Part shown: piece by piece, positions 17,145 through 27,733 of the stretch
How positions within the stretch are numbered: the first letter of the stretch is position 1
How the letters are laid out: each line of letters opens with the position of its first letter
Source: Rhodobacterales bacterium HTCC2255
GTDB lineage: Bacteria > Pseudomonadota > Alphaproteobacteria > Rhodobacterales > Rhodobacteraceae
Assembly (NCBI GenBank): GCA_000153745.1
Contig: DS022282.1
Location: 1,135,066 to 1,197,565, forward strand
Length of the DNA: 62,500 bases
Reading direction: 5' to 3'
The notes under the pieces: model-generated
Database searches by the model: none
What the model saw: the letters and a program-made list of their open reading frames with translations, nothing else
What the model was told of the DNA's origin: nothing
Program-made: the position numbers and the translations under genes

Positions 17145-18980
17145 TTAAGTGCGGCCAAAAAGTTTTTCAATATCACTTAATTTTAATTTCACATATGTTG
17201 GCCTGCCATGATTACACTGCCCTGAGTGAGGTGTAATTTCCATTTCACGCAAAAGTGCATTCATTTCTTCACCCTTCATAATTCGTCCAGATCGGATCGA
17301 ACCATGACATGCTACACGACTCAGGATTGCATCAAGTTTTTCTTTGATTAAATTAGATTCTGACCAATCTTTTAATTCATCCAATATATCTAAAATTAAA
17401 CTCTTCGCATTTACTTCACCCAATATTGCAGGTGTTTCACGAACAACAATACTATTACCACCAAAATTTTCTATACTGAGTCCAAATCTACTAAGATCTG
17501 CAGAAAGGTCCATTAATACAGCTGAATCTTGCTCTGATAACTCTATAATTTCAGGTATTAAGAGTGTTTGTGATGACACTCCATTTAAAGCCATTTTATT
17601 TTTTAATTTTTCATACACCAATCGTTCGTGCGCTGCATGCTGATCAACAATTACAATTCCATCAGCTGTTTGAGAAATTATGTAGTTTTCATGAACTTGC
17701 GCCCTTGCTGCACCAAGCCTATTACTGATCTGATCATTATTTGTTTCAATAGAAGCTTGTCGTGCTGAAAAATTATTTTGCAGTTCAGAGAATCCTACTT
17801 GATCAAGATTATTGTTTTGCATTTCCCTTGACCAAGATTGATTCATTCGTAGGTTAGTAGAAATATTCGATATCTCTGATTTCTTAAATGCACCTAAGGT
17901 CGCGTCAGCTACAGTCGAAGAAGCTCGATGACCTTCTTCAGCTAATGCATGCCTCAATGCTGATATAACTAATCCTCTTACAATACCAGGCTCCCTAAAG
18001 CGAACCTCAGCTTTTGCTGGATGCACATTTACGTCGACACGTTCAAAATCACACTCAACAAAAAGTGCAGCCAGAGGATATCGTCCATTATGTAAGAAAT
18101 CAGAATACGCTGCACGTAAGGCAGATAATAAACTTTTATCCTTTACTGGCCGACCATTTACAAAAATATATTGTGATACAGACGAACCACGTGAATAAGT
18201 AGGCAAGCTAGCGTACCCAGTAAGTGTCATTCCATCTCTTTCAGCGTCTACCCTGAAAGAATTCTTAGCAAAATCAATACCTAATATTTTGCTAAGACGA
18301 CCATACATTGCATCAAATAAATCTCCAGCTTCCGGGTCTGCTCGAAATATTATTCGCCCTTTTCCACCAGATGTAATATCTCTAAGCGTAAACCCAATAA
18401 AAGGCTCTGACATTGCTAAGCGCTTAATTACATCGGATATTGCACCTGATTCAGCACGATCAGTGCGTAAAAATTTCAATCTAGCAGGTGTCGCATGGAA
18501 TAGATTCCTTAATTCAACAATCGTTCCAATAGATGAAGGTGCAGGTCGTACCTGGTGTATTACTCCACCATCAACTGTAATTGTTGCACCCATAGAAACA
18601 TTTTCTATACGGCTTGTAATTGTAAGACGCCCAACTGCACCCATCGATGGCAAAGCCTCACCACGAAAACCAAATGTGTGTATATTTAATAAATCAGTTC
18701 CATCGATCTTACTCGTCGCATGTCTAGACAAAGCTAACATCAACTGATTTTCAGCAATGCCATGACCATTATCTTTTACACGAATAAGTGTTTTTCCACC
18801 ATCACTGTAAGATATATCAATTCTTGACGCTCCCGCATCAATAGAATTTTCAACAAGTTCTTTTATCGCAGAACTCGGTCTTTCAACAACTTCTCCAGCT
18901 GCTATACGATTTGCAGCAGCATCACTTAATTGCCTTATAATACGGCGATTATCTTTTGTTGTAGGATTTTTTATATCCAT
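17145..18980 (-). CDS. mutL: DNA mismatch repair protein MutL (endonuclease type)
   Basis: A 611-residue protein. The N-terminal GHKL ATPase domain shows IAAGEVVERP, ENSIDAGA, KDNGHGI and GFRGEAL. The C-terminal domain carries DQHAAHERLVYE, which fits the metal-binding DQHA(x)2E(x)4E endonuclease motif, together with ACHGSIR and CNHGRPTY. It should therefore nick DNA, as expected in bacteria that lack MutH. It couples MutS recognition to strand excision. DUF3422 follows and DUF3035 precedes it on the same strand. Confidence 0.96.
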   Translation of the reverse strand: MDIKNPTTKDNRRIIRQLSDAAANRIAAGEVVERPSSAIKELVENSIDAGASRIDISYSDGGKTLIRVKDNGHGIAENQLMLALSRHATSKIDGTDLLNIHTFGFRGEALPSMGAVGRLTITSRIENVSMGATITVDGGVIHQVRPAPSSIGTIVELRNLFHATPARLKFLRTDRAESGAISDVIKRLAMSEPFIGFTLRDITSGGKGRIIFRADPEAGDLFDAMYGRLSKILGIDFAKNSFRVDAERDGMTLTGYASLPTYSRGSSVSQYIFVNGRPVKDKSLLSALRAAYSDFLHNGRYPLAALFVECDFERVDVNVHPAKAEVRFREPGIVRGLVISALRHALAEEGHRASSTVADATLGAFKKSEISNISTNLRMNQSWSREMQNNNLDQVGFSELQNNFSARQASIETNNDQISNRLGAARAQVHENYIISQTADGIVIVDQHAAHERLVYEKLKNKMALNGVSSQTLLIPEIIELSEQDSAVLMDLSADLSRFGLSIENFGGNSIVVRETPAILGEVNAKSLILDILDELKDWSESNLIKEKLDAILSRVACHGSIRSGRIMKGEEMNALLREMEITPHSGQCNHGRPTYVKLKLSDIEKLFGRT

Positions 18981-19037
18981 TTTTTATCAAACAGCATATA
19001 TTACATTGCTTCTTTTATAACTGTATCAACCTATAAA

Positions 19038-19523
19038 TTAACTAGATGGAGCTGTAGGTGTCTTTATACCCAAAAGATTCAATCGCTCCAATTCTCTTTC
19101 TGCATCTAAACGTTGGCTTCTATAACGAATTTTATATGTATTAACTCCAACTAGTCTTTCAAGAACTTTAGCCTTATTTTTTTCTCTAAAATCTACATCC
19201 TCAGATGCTGTTATTGTGCGAATGTCAGGAGTAATACCAAATCGACTAATTTCTTTTAATAGAGGCTCTTCATTTTTTTGTATTTTAGATTCTTTTTGTA
19301 AACTTGCATTGCCACCTAATGCATTTATCACATCATCAATTGGCCGTTTATCTGCTAAATTTTGCCCTAGCAAATTTGGTTCAGGCAATTGAGACATATT
19401 TTTTGGATATTGTAATGGCGTTGTAGGTAATACTCCAAATTCATCTGGTCCTCGATTGCCACCAGTACAAGCGGTCAATATAATTCCAACTAAAATTAAA
19501 TTAATTTTTATATTATCAATCAT
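19038..19523 (-). CDS. DUF3035 lipoprotein
   Basis: A 161-residue protein with a lipoprotein signal peptide ending in the lipobox LTAC (Cys19). The mature part contains GPDEFGVLPTTPL and PNLLGQ segments, typical of DUF3035 proteins of Rhodobacterales. It is probably anchored in the outer membrane or periplasmic face. The function is unknown; some small alphaproteobacterial lipoproteins of this kind belong to envelope assembly complexes, but that cannot be shown here. It is encoded right after lspA, the signal peptidase that processes lipoproteins, a neighbourhood conserved in the order. Confidence 0.75.
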   Translation of the reverse strand: MIDNIKINLILVGIILTACTGGNRGPDEFGVLPTTPLQYPKNMSQLPEPNLLGQNLADKRPIDDVINALGGNASLQKESKIQKNEEPLLKEISRFGITPDIRTITASEDVDFREKNKAKVLERLVGVNTYKIRYRSQRLDAERELERLNLLGIKTPTAPSS

Positions 19524-19584
19524 CTATTAACATACTTATATAATTATATATCTTTTTTAGCGTAAATATTTTAATTCGTCACGC

Positions 19585-20049
19585 TTATTTCTGGAATCTT
19601 TCCAGAAATACGAGTAGAAATACAAGTCCTGTAAAAACAAATATATCCGCTAAATTAAATATATATGGATTATTAATTCCACAACATGACATATTTAAAA
19701 AATCAATAACTGCTCCAAATCTCACGCGATCTATTACATTTCCAACCGCACCACCAATAATTAATCCAATTAGAATTGGAGCAAAGTTTCCTTTGAGTTT
19801 ACGAGACCAGAACAATAAAAATAAACAAATTCCTAAAGAAATAGCTACTAAAATCCAACGCATAGAAAAATAGCTTTCAGAAAATAAGCCAAAATTTATT
19901 CCAGTATTCCATCCCATTTTTAATGTTAAAAATGGGCTATAAACATCATAAGACCCTATAATATCCAAATCAAGTTGTTCTAAAATAAACCACTTACTTA
20001 TCTGGTCTATCAAAATAAAAATAATGCCATATGAAGCAGATTTTATCAT
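19585..20049 (-). CDS. lspA: lipoprotein signal peptidase (signal peptidase II)
   Basis: A 154-residue inner-membrane aspartyl protease with four hydrophobic spans that removes signal peptides from prolipoproteins. The two catalytic aspartates are visible as Asp116 in GAVIDFLN and Asp135 in FNLADIFV; NVIDRVRFG lies between the spans. The gene starts one base after the purH stop codon, so the two are likely cotranscribed, with the DUF3035 lipoprotein gene next. Confidence 0.95.
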   Translation of the reverse strand: MIKSASYGIIFILIDQISKWFILEQLDLDIIGSYDVYSPFLTLKMGWNTGINFGLFSESYFSMRWILVAISLGICLFLLFWSRKLKGNFAPILIGLIIGGAVGNVIDRVRFGAVIDFLNMSCCGINNPYIFNLADIFVFTGLVFLLVFLERFQK

Positions 20050-20050
20050 A

Positions 20051-21643
20051 TTAATGTTTAAAATGACGCATATTAGTAAACACCATTGCTAACCCAGCAT
20101 TGTTTGCCGCAGCAATAACCTCATCATCACGCATAGATCCACCTGGTTGTATTATTGCTGTAGCGCCAGCTTCTGCTGCAGCAAGTAAACCATCTGAAAA
20201 TGGAAAAAACGCATCAGAGGCAACGACTGACCCAATAGTTAATGGATCAGTTAATCCAATATTAACAGCCATATCTTTAGATTTTCTAGCGGCTATTCGT
20301 GTACTATCAAGTCGATTCATTTGACCTGCTCCAATTCCAACTGTTGCATTATCTTTTACATAAACAATTGCATTAGATTTAACATGCTTTGCTACCTTCC
20401 ACGCAAAAAGCATATCAGAAATTTCATTATCTGTTGGTGCTCGTTCTGTAACGACCTTGAGATTATTAGTATTAATTAATCCATTATCGCGATCTTGGAT
20501 CAGATATCCACCTGATACTTGGCGCCATATTTGACCCACCTCAGTAACATTGGGCAATCCATGAGTTGTGAGTAGGCGGAGATTTTTTTTATTAGCAAAA
20601 ATAGCTTTAGCTTCGTCTGTTGCGTTAGGTGCAATTACCACTTCAGTAAAAATTTGACAAATTTGTTCAGCAGTTTCCCCATCTAAAGTATCATTTAATG
20701 CAATTATACCACCAAAAGCAGAAGTTTGATCACAGTTTAAAGCCTTATTATATGCATCAGTTAATGAAACGCCTTGCGCTACCCCACAAGGATTTGCATG
20801 CTTTATAATCGCAACTGCAGGACCATCTTCAGGATTAAATTCGGATACTAATTCAAAAGCTGCATCAGTGTCATTTATATTATTATAAGATAACTCTTTA
20901 CCCTGATGTTGTTTCGCAGAAGCTACACCAAATCGCTCACTTCCATTTGAATAAAAGCTTGCAGATTGATGCGGGTTTTCCCCATACCGCATTTCTTGAG
21001 CGAATTTACCTGATATAACTTTACGTCGAGGCTTATTTTCATTAATTTCTTCTGCCATCCAAGTAGATACTGATGCATCATATGCTCCAGTCAATGCATA
21101 TGCATTTTGTGCTAGTTTTTGCCTAAATTTTAATGTTGTTGCACAATCATTAGAATCTAATTCTTGAATTAACAAATTATAATCTTCAACATCGACAACA
21201 ACAGACACAAATCCATGATTTTTTGCTGCTGCTCGTATCATAGCAGGACCACCAATATCTATATTTTCAATGCAACTTTCGTAATCTCCACCTTTGGAAA
21301 CTGTTTCTTCAAAAGGGTATAAGTTTACTACTAAAAGATCTATTTCAATAATGCCATGTTCATTCATAGCATCAAGGTGATCTTTGTTATCACGCAAAGC
21401 CAACAAACCACCATGTACCATTGGATGCAAAGTTTTAACTCTGCCATCCATCATTTCGGGAAATCCTGTTATATCCGATACATCTTTAACAGGTAGACCT
21501 GCATCACGTATTGATTTAGCAGTCCCACCGGTTGAAAGTAATTCAACACCTTTAAGATCTAAAGCCGTTGCTAATTCAATCAAGCCAGTTTTATCTGAAA
21601 CGGACAGAAGAGCACGACGAATTTTTACATGATCACGAGACAT
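20051..21643 (-). CDS. purH: bifunctional AICAR formyltransferase/IMP cyclohydrolase
   Basis: A 530-residue enzyme for the last two steps of de novo IMP synthesis. The N-terminal cyclohydrolase domain starts with [17 protein letters not shown] and includes GRVKTLHP; the C-terminal transformylase domain includes the KHANPCGVA segment (catalytic Lys-His) and SDAFFPF. Length is standard. It lies between the heparinase-like gene and lspA on the same strand. Confidence 0.97.
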   Translation of the reverse strand: MSRDHVKIRRALLSVSDKTGLIELATALDLKGVELLSTGGTAKSIRDAGLPVKDVSDITGFPEMMDGRVKTLHPMVHGGLLALRDNKDHLDAMNEHGIIEIDLLVVNLYPFEETVSKGGDYESCIENIDIGGPAMIRAAAKNHGFVSVVVDVEDYNLLIQELDSNDCATTLKFRQKLAQNAYALTGAYDASVSTWMAEEINENKPRRKVISGKFAQEMRYGENPHQSASFYSNGSERFGVASAKQHQGKELSYNNINDTDAAFELVSEFNPEDGPAVAIIKHANPCGVAQGVSLTDAYNKALNCDQTSAFGGIIALNDTLDGETAEQICQIFTEVVIAPNATDEAKAIFANKKNLRLLTTHGLPNVTEVGQIWRQVSGGYLIQDRDNGLINTNNLKVVTERAPTDNEISDMLFAWKVAKHVKSNAIVYVKDNATVGIGAGQMNRLDSTRIAARKSKDMAVNIGLTDPLTIGSVVASDAFFPFSDGLLAAAEAGATAIIQPGGSMRDDEVIAAANNAGLAMVFTNMRHFKH

Positions 21644-21681
21644 TTATTATCCTTTAAAATATATTTGCATCAAGTTGGAAC

Positions 21682-23292
21682 TCAATGCTTAGTAAGCTTC
21701 CATTCAATATTGCCCTGATAGTCGATTGCTGTACCAGATACCACAACCTGTTTTGCCGCACGTGGGCTTAATTCACCAAACTGCATGAAGGCACTGTCCT
21801 GAATGCTAATTTCTCCATTTAATACTTCAAAAACCCATATAATTCCTTTTAATGTTTCTAAGATTATTTTTGTATTGTCGTTATTCCACTTAATTTCTAC
21901 ATCTGGGGCAATATGAAATTGTGCTGAAAATGGCATTGAGTTTTCGTTTTTAGATTTTATCCATTTATCAAAAATATCACGTTGATGAGCACTTTCAGAG
22001 CAAATTGTATCGAGTCCAGAGATCACGCATCCATCTGAAGACATTCTTATTTTACGATTATGGATGACACCATGGGTCTCAGTATATCCACCATGGCTAG
22101 ACAGTATTATTTCAGCATTCAAATCACTAGTATATTCTGCTTTTGGTATTAGTTTTGTGCGCCTATTAGATGGAGATACATTTGCCACACACACGCCACT
22201 ATGAGCATGTAAGGTTTGACTTATATTGTTCCACTCGTCTCCAAATAAAGCACCTGGACCAGAGTTAACAATTAACTCCTCATACCCTGTAGATAATTCA
22301 AAAGATGATGCACTAAAATTAGAATTAGACTTCATAAACTGTTCACCTACATCCATTATCAGAACAGTCCTATTTTTAAAAATCCTATAATATCCTGTTG
22401 AGTTCATTTTAATCTTTGAAATAGGCAAAACTATCCCAGACAATATCTGATCTATATATCCTATTTCACCACGCCCACCTCCATGAAAGTGGGCTAACCC
22501 CCCATTTCCAATACGCAGTGATCGTATATTGATGGCTAAAAATTCCATCACTTCTTGGTGTTTTTTTAACGCAACTTTGTTTACTTTTAAAGCGGTGGAA
22601 GCGCTCCAGCTTAGCATAGCCAAAATATTAAATAATTCTTCAGGGTTTCTAGTTTTTACGTTACCATTTGCGTCAATACAGCGTGATGCCTCACGAGACA
22701 TTTTTCTAAGCGCCGAATTTAAAAAATATTTTTTCCCCCTCAGAATACCACTACAGTAAATCAAACCATTTAAAGCTTCTAACCTTTTCAAATTTGATGT
22801 TTCTGATTTATATCGTGAAAATAAAAAATTTGTTTGTTGACCAAGCAACTTAAAAAATATTTTCTTTTGCTGAGCGCTTGCTTTAGATAATATCAATTGT
22901 GAGTGATTGATAATACGTACCACACGTCGACCTGTTAATTGAGGTGTCCAAGTACTACCGTTTCCATATTTATCAACCCATTCCCAAAACCATTCTTTTA
23001 CCAGATCTCGAGCAAATTTGCTTCCATCTGCCGCTAAATCATCGAGCCAGCAAAAACCGTGTAATTCTTTCTCAAACTTGGAGTTAGGAATATTGATATC
23101 CCAAATTGAAGTATCAGGACTTTCTATTAAATGCCCCACGAACAAAAATAATCCATTCTTTAATTGTGCACCACGTTGAGAAGATCCAATCGTATATGGA
23201 TCAGGTTGATAGACAAAAGACTTTGTTGAAAAAGAAATTTTACTGCGCCCAACTGCAATTGAATTTCTTATGTTATAGCCAGAAATACTCAT
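21682..23292 (-). CDS. heparinase II/III-like protein
   Basis: A 536-residue protein resembling the heparinase II/III family: a helical N-terminal region (about 80-270) with LTGRRVVRIINHSQL, and a beta-rich C-terminal domain with GGLAHFHGGGRGEIGYID, SGVCVANVSP and SSHGGYTETHGVIHNRKI. No signal peptide is visible, although characterised polysaccharide lyases are exported. The position between rsmB and purH is conserved in many Rhodobacterales, so a general cell-wall or capsule role is more likely than use of seaweed polysaccharides. The substrate is unknown. Confidence 0.82.
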   Translation of the reverse strand: MSISGYNIRNSIAVGRSKISFSTKSFVYQPDPYTIGSSQRGAQLKNGLFLFVGHLIESPDTSIWDINIPNSKFEKELHGFCWLDDLAADGSKFARDLVKEWFWEWVDKYGNGSTWTPQLTGRRVVRIINHSQLILSKASAQQKKIFFKLLGQQTNFLFSRYKSETSNLKRLEALNGLIYCSGILRGKKYFLNSALRKMSREASRCIDANGNVKTRNPEELFNILAMLSWSASTALKVNKVALKKHQEVMEFLAINIRSLRIGNGGLAHFHGGGRGEIGYIDQILSGIVLPISKIKMNSTGYYRIFKNRTVLIMDVGEQFMKSNSNFSASSFELSTGYEELIVNSGPGALFGDEWNNISQTLHAHSGVCVANVSPSNRRTKLIPKAEYTSDLNAEIILSSHGGYTETHGVIHNRKIRMSSDGCVISGLDTICSESAHQRDIFDKWIKSKNENSMPFSAQFHIAPDVEIKWNNDNTKIILETLKGIIWVFEVLNGEISIQDSAFMQFGELSPRAAKQVVVSGTAIDYQGNIEWKLTKH

Positions 23293-23320
23293 TATAAAAA
23301 AGTTATCCCTTATAATAAAT

Positions 23321-24613
23321 TTATTTATTATTTGTAAATTTTGCTACGAAAAACCCATCCATTCCACCTAGATCAGCAAAGAAATCAGGGCGAAGTCTTA
23401 TTTGGCCATCCTTGTTAGCCATATAATCACTTAAACCAATTAATTTTGGATCTATTTTTTGGGGAATTAAATCATTATTTTGCTTTGCCAACCATTGAAC
23501 TTGGCCTTCGCCTTCAGCGGAAAAAATTGAACAGGTAGAATATATTAAAATACCTCCAGGCACTAACCAATTTGATGCTTTTAAAAGTAACGCACGTTGT
23601 AACTTTAACAATTCGCCTAAATCAAAATTTTCTTTTGCAAAAGGTAAGTCAGGATGGCGCCTAATTGTACCTGAAGCAGAGCAAGGTGCATCAAGTAAAA
23701 TTGCATCAAAACGTTCAACAGGTTTCCATTTTAATGCATCTGCTGCAATACAATTTGCTTTTAACTTCGTACGCTCTAAATTTTGTTTCACACGCTCGAG
23801 CCGCTTTGAAGAGATATCTAGTGCAGTTACAGTAGCACCCATTGATGCTAGTTGCATCGTTTTGCCCCCTGGTGCAGCACAAAGATCTAAAACTTTTTTA
23901 CCGCTCAAATCACCAAAACATTTTGCTGGTATTGAAGCAGCTAGATCTTGCACCCACCAGTCACCGTCAAGAAAACCATTCATTTCAGTAATCTGGCCTG
24001 CACGCTTTAATCTAACAGATCCATTTGGCATCATAATTCCATTAGAATTTTCTATAAATGCGTTTGCTTTTTTTATATCTTTGAAACTTAAATCTACAGG
24101 TGCTCCCGCTTGATGTGATCGCTCTATACTAGTCATTTCTTCTTTTGTTACAATTTTTGCCATTTGAGATCTAAATGCTTTTGGTAACTCCTGAGGCTCT
24201 AGTCCTTCAAAAATATCCATTCCTTCAGATGCAACTTTACGCAAAACTGCATTTGCTAGATCTTTTAAATGAGCTGTTTTATGTCTACGTTTAGCCATCG
24301 TGACAGCACTATCAACTGCAGCATGAGCAGCTATGCCATCAACCAACATTTCAGCAGCGGAAACACGTAAGATATTTAGCAACGCAAATGGGGTTTGTTT
24401 AGTTAAATATTTTTGAAGCACAAAATCTATTGGCCCCAAATTACGCAAAGTTGTCATAGCCAATGATTGTGCTCTAGCCCTTTCACTTGGCTCTAAGTCA
24501 ATAAGCAAACTATCTTCACCATTTACTATATCAATTAATAATCGGCGCTCTAGTAAAACTGCATGTAATAATCGTACAGCAGCTTCACGGGCAAATAATC
24601 CAGGTTTGGCCAT
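23321..24613 (-). CDS. rsmB: 16S rRNA m5C967 methyltransferase-type RsmB protein
   Basis: A 430-residue RNA cytosine methyltransferase. An N-terminal NusB-like RNA-binding domain (about 1-135) precedes the Rossmann methyltransferase domain, with SAM-binding VLDLCAAPGGKT, the DAPCSASGTIRRHPD motif and the STCSIFSAEGE motif, which supply the two catalytic cysteines. It modifies 16S rRNA during ribosome assembly. It is divergent from the small DUF1674 gene. Confidence 0.93.
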   Translation of the reverse strand: MAKPGLFAREAAVRLLHAVLLERRLLIDIVNGEDSLLIDLEPSERARAQSLAMTTLRNLGPIDFVLQKYLTKQTPFALLNILRVSAAEMLVDGIAAHAAVDSAVTMAKRRHKTAHLKDLANAVLRKVASEGMDIFEGLEPQELPKAFRSQMAKIVTKEEMTSIERSHQAGAPVDLSFKDIKKANAFIENSNGIMMPNGSVRLKRAGQITEMNGFLDGDWWVQDLAASIPAKCFGDLSGKKVLDLCAAPGGKTMQLASMGATVTALDISSKRLERVKQNLERTKLKANCIAADALKWKPVERFDAILLDAPCSASGTIRRHPDLPFAKENFDLGELLKLQRALLLKASNWLVPGGILIYSTCSIFSAEGEGQVQWLAKQNNDLIPQKIDPKLIGLSDYMANKDGQIRLRPDFFADLGGMDGFFVAKFTNNK

Positions 24614-24684
24614 TTGCGTCTCTTTCTATTGTAGTTTAGAAAACTACTACTACATGGTTACGTACAACAACAGAGTAAAAGAGT

Positions 24685-24864
24685 ATGAAAAATTCTAAAT
24701 CAGATCGAATAAAAGCAGCTGCGCATCGCGCCCTTGAAGAAGCGCATAATCGCAAAAAAGAGTTAGAAGAAACTAAACTTGATTTAGAATTAGGTGGCCC
24801 AAAGGGTTTAGAACCTACACGATTTGGCGACTGGGAGCGCAAAGGTATTGCTTCAGATTTTTAA
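24685..24864 (+). CDS. DUF1674 protein (SDHAF4-like, succinate dehydrogenase assembly)
   Basis: A 59-residue protein with a charged helical first half and the conserved C-terminal pattern GGPKGLEPTRFGDWERKG-x-SDF that defines DUF1674. The mitochondrial homologue SDHAF4 (Sdh8) helps flavinylated SdhA assemble into succinate dehydrogenase, so the bacterial protein may do the same. It stands between divergent rsmB and convergent dapB. It is short but well supported by motif. Confidence 0.9.
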   Translation: MKNSKSDRIKAAAHRALEEAHNRKKELEETKLDLELGGPKGLEPTRFGDWERKGIASDF

Positions 24865-24878
24865 ACATGAAGGCTAAA

Positions 24879-25688
24879 TTAAAGCCCTAAAACATCAATC
24901 ATATCATATTCTCCAGCATCTTTACCTTGACCCCAAATAGCGGCACGTAAAGCACCTCTTACAAATATTTGGCGGTCAGTAGCTAGGTGACGTAAGACTA
25001 TTCTTTCACCGTCTGCAGCAAATATAACATCATGTTCACCGACAACATCTCCACCTCTTATAGCGTGAAATCCAATATCACCTCTCTTACGCGCTCCAGT
25101 GATTCCATCACGGCCACGATCCTCTACATTTGATAAATCTACTCCACGACCTTCTGCAGCAGCTTGTCCTAACATCAAGGCAGTACCAGATGGAGCATCA
25201 ACTTTATGCTTATGATGACTTTCAACAATCTCAATATCAAAATCTTCATCAAGAGCTGCAGATATTTTTTTTGTTAGTAATGTTAATAAATTTAAACCTA
25301 AACTCATGTTTCCAGCACGAATAATTACAATATCTTTTGAAAGATTTTTTAATTTATCCAAGTGACTAGAATCCATTCCAGTTGTGCCAATTACATGAAC
25401 AATTCCTGCTTTTACAGCTAATTTAGCATGCTCAATAGTCGCTTTAGGTGATGTAAAGTCTATAACGGCGTCAGCATTCTTAAAAACTTCCATAGGATTA
25501 TTACTAACATTGATCCCAATTTCTGCACGACCCATGCAAACTCCTAAATCTTGACCAAGCCAATCATGACCTTCACGTTCAGTTACACCAGCTAATTTTA
25601 CTTTATTGGAAGCTAAAACTGATTGAATTAACATTTGCCCCATACGCCCTGATGCACCAACAATAGCAATTTTTGGAAGATTTTTCAT
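24879..25688 (-). CDS. dapB: 4-hydroxy-tetrahydrodipicolinate reductase
   Basis: A 269-residue enzyme of the diaminopimelate/lysine pathway. The nucleotide-binding motif [10 protein letters not shown] is at the N-terminus; the [16 protein letters not shown] segment contains the catalytic histidine and lysine. I chose the ATG at 25688 because it follows an AAAAGGAAAT Shine-Dalgarno and puts the Rossmann motif at the usual position. The frame stays open upstream to 25814, but that extension would overlap the divergent rbfA start and lacks family resemblance. dapA, the preceding pathway step, is at 49.6 kb. Confidence 0.95.
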   Translation of the reverse strand: MKNLPKIAIVGASGRMGQMLIQSVLASNKVKLAGVTEREGHDWLGQDLGVCMGRAEIGINVSNNPMEVFKNADAVIDFTSPKATIEHAKLAVKAGIVHVIGTTGMDSSHLDKLKNLSKDIVIIRAGNMSLGLNLLTLLTKKISAALDEDFDIEIVESHHKHKVDAPSGTALMLGQAAAEGRGVDLSNVEDRGRDGITGARKRGDIGFHAIRGGDVVGEHDVIFAADGERIVLRHLATDRQIFVRGALRAAIWGQGKDAGEYDMIDVLGL

Positions 25689-25785
25689 AATTATTTCCTT
25701 TTTATACTGTACCCATTTACCTCGCATTGCCTCACTTGCAAACCCCCGCTTGCGACTAGTTTGAAAAACGATTAAGTGCAGTGAA

Positions 25786-26193
25786 ATGGTAAAGCAAAAT
25801 GATCTCTCCGCCAAAGGGCCATCTCAACGACAACTTAGAGTTGGCGAGATGCTCAGGCGCGCAGTATCAGATGTTCTTCTACGAGGTGATATACATGATG
25901 CTGATTTAGCACATGTCTCGGTCACTGTTGGTGAAGTAAGGTCAACGCCTGACCTAAAGTTAGCAATTGTATATGTACTTCCCTTAGGTGGTGAGAATGC
26001 TAATATTGTAATAGATGCTCTTAATAGAAATAAATATGAAATAAGAAGATCAGTTAATAAGTTAGTCTCACTGAAATATTCTCCTGATCTAAAGTTTGTA
26101 TTAGACAGAACTTTTGATCAACTAGATGAAACTCGAAGACTGCTTGATCAAGAAATTGTCAAAAAAGATGTTGAGTCTAGTGATGATCTATAA
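25786..26193 (+). CDS. rbfA: 30S ribosome-binding factor A
   Basis: A 135-residue KH-like protein that helps 16S 5'-end maturation and 30S assembly. The [20 protein letters not shown] start and [19 protein letters not shown] segment are typical of alphaproteobacterial RbfA. truB follows after 48 bases on the same strand, a classical pairing. It diverges from dapB with a spacer of about 97 bases. Confidence 0.95.
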   Translation: MVKQNDLSAKGPSQRQLRVGEMLRRAVSDVLLRGDIHDADLAHVSVTVGEVRSTPDLKLAIVYVLPLGGENANIVIDALNRNKYEIRRSVNKLVSLKYSPDLKFVLDRTFDQLDETRRLLDQEIVKKDVESSDDL

Positions 26194-26241
26194 ATCAATT
26201 CAAGTTTAGATATTAAAATCGACCTTACGAGGAATAATAAG

Positions 26242-27150
26242 ATGGGGAAAACATCAAGTAAACGCCGCATCGATGGTTGGCTATTAATAGATAAACCAGC
26301 TGGGATAACTTCAAGTGCTGTCGTTAACAAAGTTAAGTGGGCTTTAAACGCAAAAAAAGCTGGCCATGCAGGAACTCTTGACCCTGAGGCTACTGGATTA
26401 TTAGCCATAGCATTAGGCGAAGCAACAAAAACCGTACCATATGTAACTTCTGGTATAAAAGCATATACATTTATAATAAAACTGGGCGAAGCTACAAATA
26501 CAGATGATAGTGAAGGCAAAGTAATCGCTAAAAGCGCCAACAGACCCACGGATCGTGAGATTCAAGCGAGCTTAAAGTCCTTTATTGGAAATATTAAACA
26601 AATTCCTCCTCAATTTTCAGCTGTTAAAGTTGATGGTCATCGTGCATACAAATTAGCCCGGGATGGAGAAGACTTAGATTTAGCTCCTAGAGATTTATTC
26701 GTTGAAAACTTACAGTTTGAAAAACGAATTGATATCGATCATGTAGAGTTAAAATTGATTTGCGGTAAAGGTGGTTATGTTCGTTCTATTGCACGTGATT
26801 TAGGTGAATTATTAAAATGTTTTGCATATGTAAAATCCCTTCGGCGTATTTGGTCATGTTCATTAGATGTAAATGATGCAATTGATTTTAAACTAGTAGA
26901 ACAGTTGGCTAAAAGCCCAGAATTAGAAGATTACTTACACCCAATTGAACTAGGTCTATCCGAATTACCTGAGCTTAAATGTAAACCAGAAGAAATGATA
27001 AAATTAAGGAATGGAAATCCTGCCATGGTTTTAACTTCTGATTTAGATTACGGTGATGAAGCTTGGGTCTCTTGCAACGGGGAACCCTTAGCAATAGGCA
27101 TTTATAAAGCAGGCACCATTCATCCAAGTCGTGTATTCGTTGAAAAATAA
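26242..27150 (+). CDS. truB: tRNA pseudouridine(55) synthase
   Basis: A 302-residue enzyme that makes pseudouridine 55 in the T loop of tRNAs. The catalytic motif [14 protein letters not shown] is at 41-54 (Asp47), with [12 protein letters not shown] and [13 protein letters not shown] further on. The C-terminal part is the usual small RNA-binding domain. It is probably cotranscribed with rbfA. Confidence 0.96.
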   Translation: MGKTSSKRRIDGWLLIDKPAGITSSAVVNKVKWALNAKKAGHAGTLDPEATGLLAIALGEATKTVPYVTSGIKAYTFIIKLGEATNTDDSEGKVIAKSANRPTDREIQASLKSFIGNIKQIPPQFSAVKVDGHRAYKLARDGEDLDLAPRDLFVENLQFEKRIDIDHVELKLICGKGGYVRSIARDLGELLKCFAYVKSLRRIWSCSLDVNDAIDFKLVEQLAKSPELEDYLHPIELGLSELPELKCKPEEMIKLRNGNPAMVLTSDLDYGDEAWVSCNGEPLAIGIYKAGTIHPSRVFVEK

Positions 27151-27220
27151 TATCCGTAAAATAACTTTTAAATTAGAAAACTATATATAAACTTCTCAAT
27201 ATTTATCTTGGCAATCCAAA

Positions 27221-27733
27221 ATGATAACTCGCAGTCACAAAAAAGAACTTACAAAATCAACTGCAGTTTATTCTAATTGCGAGTCATATAGATACTCATT
27301 GACACGCTCATGGAATAAAAGTGAGAAAAAAGTTTTATTTATTATGTTAAATCCATCCACTGCAACAGAGATTCAAAATGATCCAACAGTTGAGCGGTGC
27401 GAGAGGCGGGCTAAAACATTAGGCTATGGTGCGTTTAAAGTATGTAATATCTTTGCTTACAGATCAACTGATCCTAAGATTATGCGACTACAAAAAGATC
27501 CTATTGGCCCAGATAATGACAAAATTATTATAAAAAGCGCTAATTGGAGTAATGATATTGTATGTGCGTGGGGTACTAATGGTACTCATCTTAATCGTGG
27601 CAAAAAAATTGAAGACCTTTTGAGGGCTAAAAACTTTATCTTAACGCACCTTGGTTTATCCAAAGATGGTCACCCAAAGCATCCATTATATATAAGTTAC
27701 AAAATAAACCCTATAATTTGGCTTGAAACATGA
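27221..27733 (+). CDS. DUF1643 family protein
   Basis: A 170-residue soluble protein of the DUF1643 family, recognised from RYSLTRSW, LFIMLNPSTA, DPTVERCERRAKTLGYG and VCAWGTNG. The function is unknown; the many conserved polar residues suggest an enzyme or nucleic-acid-related role. Its stop codon overlaps the start of the following DMT transporter (ATGA), so the two are translationally coupled. Confidence 0.82.
   Translation: MITRSHKKELTKSTAVYSNCESYRYSLTRSWNKSEKKVLFIMLNPSTATEIQNDPTVERCERRAKTLGYGAFKVCNIFAYRSTDPKIMRLQKDPIGPDNDKIIIKSANWSNDIVCAWGTNGTHLNRGKKIEDLLRAKNFILTHLGLSKDGHPKHPLYISYKINPIIWLET

Noticed and set aside
25689-25814. N-terminal extension of DapB by 42 residues
   Set aside because: It overlaps the divergent rbfA start, lacks family resemblance, and a good Shine-Dalgarno precedes the internal ATG at 25688.
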